NCBI GenBank assembly: GCA_050331815.1
Contig: JBHJGM010000007.1
Coordinates: 48,801-112,800 of the forward strand
Direction of reading: 5' to 3'
DNA: 64,000 nt
Source of the DNA: JBHJGM01 sp050331815
GTDB lineage: Bacteria; Verrucomicrobiota; Verrucomicrobiia; Opitutales; JBHJGM01
The position numbers were made by a program, and so were the translations under genes. A model generated the notes under the pieces. The model did not search any database and was not told where the DNA came from. It saw nothing but the letters and a program-made list of their open reading frames with translations. Shown here piece after piece: positions 59,015 through 64,000 of the stretch. Each line of letters begins with the position of its first letter. The stretch's first letter is position 1.

Positions 59015-59761
59015 ATGCCGCGTACTCGTATTTCGCTTGTTTGGCTGCTGCTGCCCTGGGCGCTAACGCTGCCCTTGCAGGCGCTGCCGCCGGAGCTGGT
59101 CGTGCGGGCAGAGGCTGCGCTCCATGCGGAGATTCCCGTCCCGAGCGGTCCGGCCCAGGCGGGGGCAAAAACCATGCGATTGGAAGTGGGTGCGCTTAAA
59201 AACGCGGAGCTCGGTAATACTGTGATCGCCTTGCGCGGTCACCTAACCAAACAGCTGAAGCCAGGCGTTTATCTGTTCAGCGACGGCACGGGGGTGGTGC
59301 CGGTGCACATTGCGACGTACCTGTTTCCGCCCACGCCGGTCACTCCGGAAACGCCCCTTGAAATTCGTGGCACGCTCAAACGCGAATTCCTGGCTAACCC
59401 GGAAATGGACGTGGCCACCCTACAGGTGCTGGGTGACGCGGTCGACGCGCTGGCCGACGCGCAGGATTTCTCGCTTGGCGAACTATTGAAAAAGCCCATC
59501 GACGGGCTACCGGTCAGCGTCCGTGGCGAACTGGTTTTCTTTCTCGACGAGGGCAGCTTTATTTTTCGCGACGGCAGCGGCCTCATGAGAGTTGATGCCG
59601 AGGGGATGGAAACCGACTTGCTCGACTACCGCCCAGGTGCGCGCATTCGCATTTTGGGGCGGACCATGGTGCGTGCGTATAGAACGCGCGGTGAAGTCCG
59701 CACCGAGTTGAAAGCGTACCGCTTGGAGCCGCTCGCCTTCGCCCCGGCTGCTGTGCAGTAG
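59015..59761 (+). CDS. Secreted protein with two OB-fold-like (BOF-type) domains
   Basis: A 248-residue protein with a signal peptide (RISLVWLLLPWALTLPLQA). The mature part appears to contain two similar domains (about residues 65-140 and 160-240). The first reads ALRGHLTKQLKPGVYLFSDG, then EIRGTLKREFL; the second reads SVRGELVFFLDEGSFIFRDGSG, then IRILGRTMV. The pattern xxGxxxxxxxxxYxFxDGTG resembles bacterial OB-fold (BOF/YgiW-like) stress proteins. Function is unknown. It is inserted in opposite orientation between two hexuronate genes. Confidence 0.7.
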   Translation: MPRTRISLVWLLLPWALTLPLQALPPELVVRAEAALHAEIPVPSGPAQAGAKTMRLEVGALKNAELGNTVIALRGHLTKQLKPGVYLFSDGTGVVPVHIATYLFPPTPVTPETPLEIRGTLKREFLANPEMDVATLQVLGDAVDALADAQDFSLGELLKKPIDGLPVSVRGELVFFLDEGSFIFRDGSGLMRVDAEGMETDLLDYRPGARIRILGRTMVRAYRTRGEVRTELKAYRLEPLAFAPAAVQ

Positions 59762-59779
59762 CGACCTGCCTAAGCTGCT

Positions 59780-60562
59780 TTAAATTCGCATGGAGGCGAA
59801 GCCGCCGTCGACGATCAACTCGTGGCCAGTGATGAAGCCGCCGGCCTTTTCCGAGGCCAACAGGAGCGTGGCGCCAATCAGTTCGCGGCTTTCACCGAAA
59901 CGCTTCATTGGAGTATGCCCCATGATCTGGTCGACGCGGTCGGGCGTCAGGATTTTGCGGTTTTGCTCGGCGGGGAAGAAGCCCGGTACGAGGGTGTTCA
60001 CGCGAATGTTTCGGTTGGCCCACTCGCGCGCGAGGTTGGCGCTGAGGTTGTGCACCGCGCCCTTTGAGGCGGAGTAGGTGAAGACGCGCGAAATCGGATT
60101 GAGCCCGCTGATCGAGCCGACATTGATGATGGAGGCCGGTTGACCGCGGCCCAAAAAGTACCGCCCAAAGATTTGGCAGGCTAGAAAGACGGCCTTGAAA
60201 TTCACGTCGAGGATGCGGTCGATCTCGGCCTCTTCAATCTCGAGAAAGGGCGTGGCGGAATTCACCCCGGCACCGTTGACCAGAATGTCGACCTTGCCTG
60301 ATTTTTTCAGCACACGTTCGAGTAATTCCTGCAGAGCCGTTTTGCTGTCCACATCGCAGAACTCGAAGTAACTTTTGCCGTGCAGCTTTTCGATGGACTT
60401 GAGCCGCGCCGCGGCCTTGTCGGCGTTGCGACCAACCAGAACGATTTCCGCACCGGCGGCGGCCAGGCCTTCTGCCATCGTGCCACACAGTTCACCGGTG
60501 CCGCCAATGACGACCGCCACCTTGCCCTTGAGTGAAAAAAGCGAATCGAGGTATTCGGACAT
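59780..60562 (-). CDS. SDR family oxidoreductase, probable D-mannonate oxidoreductase
   Basis: A 260-residue SDR. SLKGKVAVVIGGTGELCGTM is the cofactor motif, LVNGAGVNSATPF the NNAG variant, and NVGSISGLNPISRVFTYSASKGAV holds Ser, Tyr and Lys (given in overlapping part). It resembles the SDR-type fructuronate/mannonate oxidoreductase found with uxuA and uxaC in Gram-positive and other bacteria. The nearby uxaC gene supports reduction of fructuronate to mannonate as the role. Start at the ATG at 60562 was chosen for the MSEYLDSLFSLKGK beginning. Confidence in the SDR class is high, in the substrate moderate. Confidence 0.82.
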   Translation of the reverse strand: MSEYLDSLFSLKGKVAVVIGGTGELCGTMAEGLAAAGAEIVLVGRNADKAAARLKSIEKLHGKSYFEFCDVDSKTALQELLERVLKKSGKVDILVNGAGVNSATPFLEIEEAEIDRILDVNFKAVFLACQIFGRYFLGRGQPASIINVGSISGLNPISRVFTYSASKGAVHNLSANLAREWANRNIRVNTLVPGFFPAEQNRKILTPDRVDQIMGHTPMKRFGESRELIGATLLLASEKAGGFITGHELIVDGGFASMRI

Positions 60563-60613
60563 AGCCCGCAAGCCTGTTCCCGCGCCCGCCCAAGGCAAGG
60601 GCGGAAGCGTCTT

Positions 60614-60948
60614 CTATGTCTCGATTACCAGAAACCCGCTAGCGGAAGAATGGTGCAACTGATCGATGGCGCGGACGTTTCTTCGCATGAGTGATTCCAA
60701 GACGTCGACGGAGCAGTTACCACAGGTCATTTAGATGACCTGTGGCGAAAATCCAGGAAGGTTCACCAGGTCCACAGAATCGCTATCTTTAGTGACAATA
60801 TTGAGGCGCCGCTGCGCGCGTACTCCCAGATGGCCCTACCTGATTCTTCTGCGAGCCCTTCAAGGCGCACATGCTTTGAACCAGGAAAAATATCCGAAAG
60901 AGGGCTGATCAGGGTCCAAGAGAGGTTTTGATCAAAAAGCAGACTCAC
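60614..60948 (-). pseudogene. DUF5615 (VapC45-like) toxin, frameshifted and with an internal stop
   Basis: From GTG at 60948 the minus strand reads MSLLFDQNLSWTLISPLSDI and then FPGSKHVRLEGL...RAIWEYAR, a typical DUF5615 PIN-like start. The frame then departs from the family. A one-base deletion-type shift restores it: RLNIVTKDSDSVDL, LPGFSPQVI, then a TAA where the family has Trp of VIW(L/I)R, then CGNCSVDVLESLMRRN to a stop at 60614. The sum is about 111 codons, the normal length. So two lesions, a frameshift and a nonsense codon, inactivate the toxin. The GTG overlaps the antitoxin stop (GTGA), as expected for a coupled pair. Confidence 0.85.
60720..60745. repeat. Perfect 11-bp inverted repeat inside the toxin pseudogene
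   Basis: CCACAGGTCAT, TTAG, ATGACCTGTGG is a perfect hairpin with a 4-base loop. It covers the premature stop of the DUF5615 remnant. There is no T run, so it is not a standard terminator. Confidence 0.7.
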
Positions 60949-61187
60949 CCCGCGGAACGAAATTGTGGTTTCTCACGATCCGCTACCAAGGCGAGACAGG
61001 CGAGGCTATCATCACGCGTCCGCTCAGGGAAATCGCATAGTATTTCCTCATAGCTCATGCCGCCAGCAAGGTACTCCAGAACATCTTGAACGGAGAGGCG
61101 CATACCTCGGATGCAGGGTTTTCCGCTACGTTTACCTGGCTCCAACGTGAGGATTTCGCGGTAGCCCACGCTTATGACTATCGACAT
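60945..61187 (-). CDS. DUF433 antitoxin
   Basis: An 80-residue protein with the DUF433 signature: EPGKRSGKPCIRGMRLSVQD, VLEYLAGGMSYEEIL and FPERTRDDSLACLALVADRE. It has a helix-turn-helix of VapB45 type and normally pairs with a DUF5615 toxin, here the broken gene directly downstream. ATG at 61187 with GGGAG just before it is chosen over GTG at 61211. The antitoxin reading frame is fully intact. Confidence 0.9.
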   Translation of the reverse strand: MSIVISVGYREILTLEPGKRSGKPCIRGMRLSVQDVLEYLAGGMSYEEILCDFPERTRDDSLACLALVADREKPQFRSAG

Positions 61188-61232
61188 AAACTCCCGGACA
61201 CGCAGGGTCACATAAATTGCTTCAAACAGGCA

Positions 61233-62162
61233 TTAAGGGCCCTCGAGCCAGTGGATGCGTTGGCCGCGGTTGTGGGTCACGTTCAGATCTTCGTAAGTCA
61301 ATGACAGGTTCTGGCAAAGGCTGAAGACTGTCACCATCGAACCGACGCGCAGCAGGTGGGCGCTGGAGGCGAGGATATAGCCGTCGATGAGCACCTCGCG
61401 CCCTTTTTCGATGGGGTCGCCCGCCACGCCGGCATCGTAGTCGCCATGGATGGACGTTCCGTCGTTGGAGCGCAGGCAGTCTGTTGCGCGTATGCGGTTT
61501 CCGTAGCGTTGCCTCAAAACGCTCAGTGCCTCCGCCGCATCGGTCGCGACAAAGATGCATCCGTCGTTGAATTCCAGCCAACGGTCGATGGAATGGAAGA
61601 AATCCTCAGGGCCAAAAACCACGCGCGATTCCTTGCCGCGGGCGGCATCGGTCAGGCGGACGTGCACGCCCAGGTAAGGACGTCCCTCCAGCTCTTCTGT
61701 GATGAAACGGTCGATGGTTGCCTGCAGTGCGCAGACGGGACGCAGGTATTGATGAATCAGCCGGTGCAGGGTTCCTCGGCGTCCCTTGTCGGGGTCGTTA
61801 CGCCAGCCAGTGTACTTCGGGCGGATCGTGCGGTAGCTGGCGGCGGGTGCGGTCATCAGCGCATGGATGGCATCGTGCGGCTGGGGCTGCTCAAAAAAGC
61901 CGTCCCAGGCGTTTTTGTAGCGCTGCGGATTGTGGTAAAAGCCATCGTTAGTCCACCAGGGAAATGCACGCAGGCCGTGTTGTTCAGCTAGGCGCATCGC
62001 GTGCAGGGTCAGGATGACCGCAGCAAAAAAACCTGCACGCGGGGCGGGGATGGCCACCAGGTCCGGACCGCCCAGGCGTGCCTTCCATTGTGCCTGGCGC
62101 CAGTTGAGCCGATGCAGCGCACCCACCAACGCATGGCGAACCTTTTGCACAACCGAAACCAT
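61233..62162 (-). CDS. Fucosyltransferase-like protein (NodZ/GT23-like fold)
   Basis: A protein of about 309 residues without signal peptide. YLGVHVRLTDAARGKESRVV is the nucleotide-sugar-binding HxR segment seen in NodZ/FUT8-type and related GDP-fucose transferases; CIFVATDAAEALSVLRQRYG and then a C-terminal block SSAHLLRVGSMVTVFSLCQN continue the Rossmann domain. It probably transfers fucose or a similar sugar to a glycan, but donor and acceptor are inferred only from these motifs. The start is uncertain (ATG at 62162 used; the frame extends to 62240). It lies between the toxin-antitoxin remnant and methylmalonyl-CoA mutase. Confidence 0.72.
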   Translation of the reverse strand: MVSVVQKVRHALVGALHRLNWRQAQWKARLGGPDLVAIPAPRAGFFAAVILTLHAMRLAEQHGLRAFPWWTNDGFYHNPQRYKNAWDGFFEQPQPHDAIHALMTAPAASYRTIRPKYTGWRNDPDKGRRGTLHRLIHQYLRPVCALQATIDRFITEELEGRPYLGVHVRLTDAARGKESRVVFGPEDFFHSIDRWLEFNDGCIFVATDAAEALSVLRQRYGNRIRATDCLRSNDGTSIHGDYDAGVAGDPIEKGREVLIDGYILASSAHLLRVGSMVTVFSLCQNLSLTYEDLNVTHNRGQRIHWLEGP

Positions 62163-62272
62163 AGCTCGCCCGCAGGTATTTCGCAGAGAGCCCGCACGTG
62201 CGAACAAAAAGGCGCTTGACCGTTTTGGGGGCTTTAGCAAACGCGCCTGGTAGCGCTGGCCTACGTTTGCGG

Positions 62273-64000
62273 CTACGCTTCTGCGGACAGAAGCAGCTCG
62301 AGCAGCTTTTGGGCGGAGTCGGGAATGACCGTGCCGGGCCCGAAGATAGCCGCAGCGCCGTGCTCAAACAGGTAGGGATAGTCCTGCTGTGGGATGACGC
62401 CGCCACAAACGATCAGGATGTCGTCGCGCCCGTGCGCTTTGAGGGCTCCGGCCAGTTGCGGCAGCAGCGTCTTATGCCCGGCAGCCAGCGAACTCATTGC
62501 GACGATGTGCACGTCATTTTCGACGGCTTGCTGGGCGGTTTCCTCGGGTGTTTGAAAGAGCGGGCCGATGTCGACGTCGAAACCCATGTCGGCGTAGGCG
62601 GTCGCGACAACCTTGGCCCCGCGGTCGTGCCCGTCCTGGCCCATCTTTGCGATGAGGATGCGCGGGCGGCGGCCCTCCTCCGATTCAAATTGCTGCACCA
62701 GCTTGCGCACTGCTTCCATGCGATCCTCCTGTTCGCCAAATTCACGGCTGTAGACCCCGGAGATGGAGCGGATCTGCGCCTTGTAGCGGCCGAAGACCTT
62801 CTCCATTGCGTCGGAAATTTCACCAAGCGAGGCGCGGGCCTGTGCGGCTTCGACGGCCAGTTCCAGCAGGTTGCCCTCGCCCGTATCGGCGCAGCGCGTA
62901 ATGGCTTCGAGAGTCTGGCGGCAGCGAGTCTCGTCGCGCTTAGCGCGCAGTTCTTTGAGTCGGCGCACCTGCTGCTCGCGCACGGCCGTGTTGTCGATGT
63001 CGAGGATGTCGAGCGGGTCCTCTTTTTCGAGGCGGTGCTTGTTGAGGCCGACGATGGTCTCCTTGCCGGAGTCGATGCGAGCCTGACGCCGGGCGGCGGC
63101 TTCCTCGATGCGGAGCTTGGGCACGCCCGCCTCGATAGCCTGGGTCATGCCACCGTACTTCTCGACCTCCTCGATGTGGCTCCAGGCTCGTTGCATGAGC
63201 TGCTGGGTGAGCGACTCGACGTAATAGGAGCCGCCCCAGGGGTCGATCACGCGGGTGATTCCGGTTTCTTCTTGGAGGAAGAGCTGGGTGTTGCGGGCGA
63301 TGCGCGCGGAGAAGTCCGTGGGCAGGGCGATCGCCTCGTCGAGCGCGTTGGTGTGCAGGCTTTGTGTGTGGCCGCAGGCGCTGGCCATCGCCTCGATGCA
63401 GGTGCGCACGACGTTGTTGAAAGGGTCCTGCTCGGTGAGCGACCAGCCGCTGGTTTGCGAGTGCGTGCGCAGCGCTAGCGACTTCGGGTTCTTCGGGTTG
63501 AAGCCCTGCACAATTTTAGCCCACAGGCAGCGGGCGGCGCGCATCTTGGCGATCTCCATGAAGTAGTTCTTGCCGATAGCCCAGAAGAACGAAAGGCGCG
63601 GAGCGAAGTCGTCGACACCGAGGCCGGCGGCGGTGCCGGTGCGCAGGTACTCAAGGCCGTCGGCGAGGGTGTAGGCCATCTCGATGTCGGCCGTCGCGCC
63701 AGCCTCCTGCATGTGATAGCCCGAGATCGAGATCGAGTTGAACTTGGGCATGTTGCGCGCGGTGTAGGCAAAGATATCGCCGATGATGCGCATGGAAGGG
63801 GCCGGCGGATAAATGTAGGTGTTGCGCACCATGAATTCCTTGAGGATGTCATTCTGAATGGTGCCCGCGAGCTGCTCCGGCTTGACGCCCTGCTCAAGTG
63901 CCGCGCTGATGTAAAAGGCCATCACCGGGATGACCGCGCCGTTCATGGTCATCGAGACCGAGACGCGGTCCAGCGGGATCTGGTCGAAGAGGATCTGCAT
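62273..64000 (-). CDS. scpA: Methylmalonyl-CoA mutase large subunit (partial, N-terminus beyond right edge)
   Basis: 575 residues of an adenosylcobalamin-dependent mutase that interconverts methylmalonyl-CoA and succinyl-CoA in propionate metabolism. The barrel domain has VSVSMTMNGAVIPVMAFY, RNTYIYPPAPSMRIIGDIF, THSQTSGWSLTEQDPFNN and ITRVIDPWGGSYYVESLT; the C-terminal B12-binding domain (last 140 residues) has IAKMGQDGHDRGAKVVATAY with the cobalt-ligand His of DxHxxG. The family is about 700-730 residues long, so some 140 N-terminal residues are missing off the right edge. The ATG at 64000 is internal, not the true start. Confidence 0.95.
   Translation of the reverse strand: MQILFDQIPLDRVSVSMTMNGAVIPVMAFYISAALEQGVKPEQLAGTIQNDILKEFMVRNTYIYPPAPSMRIIGDIFAYTARNMPKFNSISISGYHMQEAGATADIEMAYTLADGLEYLRTGTAAGLGVDDFAPRLSFFWAIGKNYFMEIAKMRAARCLWAKIVQGFNPKNPKSLALRTHSQTSGWSLTEQDPFNNVVRTCIEAMASACGHTQSLHTNALDEAIALPTDFSARIARNTQLFLQEETGITRVIDPWGGSYYVESLTQQLMQRAWSHIEEVEKYGGMTQAIEAGVPKLRIEEAAARRQARIDSGKETIVGLNKHRLEKEDPLDILDIDNTAVREQQVRRLKELRAKRDETRCRQTLEAITRCADTGEGNLLELAVEAAQARASLGEISDAMEKVFGRYKAQIRSISGVYSREFGEQEDRMEAVRKLVQQFESEEGRRPRILIAKMGQDGHDRGAKVVATAYADMGFDVDIGPLFQTPEETAQQAVENDVHIVAMSSLAAGHKTLLPQLAGALKAHGRDDILIVCGGVIPQQDYPYLFEHGAAAIFGPGTVIPDSAQKLLELLLSAEA

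Noticed and set aside
1..64000. CRISPR array or phage region
   Set aside because: No regularly spaced identical repeats, no cas genes and no phage structural genes were seen.

Overview
The window reads as chromosomal DNA of a Gram-negative, high-GC bacterium, most likely Verrucomicrobiota of the Opitutae type. Evidence: a lipopolysaccharide Kdo/heptose cluster and an outer-membrane barrel protein; a PSCyt1-like cytochrome c domain joined to a DUF2231 membrane domain; split ResB/CcsA cytochrome c maturation; an exosortase-associated EpsI protein; a DUF4838 secreted protein; and an unusually animal-like UDP-glucose dehydrogenase. The phylum is an inference from gene content. There is no rRNA, phage, insertion sequence or CRISPR array. 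One tRNA (Ala, GGC) is present.

Layout. 1-12 kb is housekeeping: a partial class III cyclase, L28, a putative metallopeptidase-like protein, a MidA-type methyltransferase, a CtpA protease, a small Cys protein, TsaD, TrpE, a primary-type sigma factor, a lipoprotein and ribosomal protein S1. 12-15 kb holds anaerobic ribonucleotide reductase (nrdD, nrdG) with a candidate tandem NrdR operator. 15-25.5 kb is sugar and redox metabolism: a Gfo/Idh/MocA oxidoreductase, a rare Gfo/Idh-aldo/keto reductase fusion, a YHS protein, a 51-residue DUF2256 protein, tRNA-Ala, a glycoside hydrolase, a PQQ-type sugar dehydrogenase, an aminotransferase and a FadR-type regulator. 26-31 kb is a haem-protein operon (ResB, CcsA, a membrane cytochrome c, a b562-like cytochrome). 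31-39.4 kb holds SulP, PolX, a toxin-antitoxin locus with a broken toxin, and rfaE1-kdsA-kdsB-kdsD. 39.4-46.2 kb has a barrel protein, arsRC, UDP-glucose dehydrogenase and DUF4838.

46.2-57.1 kb is a surface-glycan locus and the most distinctive part. A PglC-like phosphoglycosyl transferase is followed by two acyl carrier proteins, two SDR reductases, an AMP-forming acyl ligase, a ketoacyl synthase III and a PglD/NeuD-like acyltransferase, then EpsI, a sugar aminotransferase and two glycosyltransferases. I infer a dedicated short acyl-chain assembly line that supplies an unusual acyl group to an amino sugar of the glycan.

57-64 kb has a repeat-rich gap, hexuronate catabolism (uxaC and a mannonate-oxidoreductase-like SDR), a second toxin-antitoxin locus with a broken toxin, a fucosyltransferase-like gene and the C-terminal part of methylmalonyl-CoA mutase. 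In both toxin-antitoxin loci the antitoxin is intact and the toxin is eroded.
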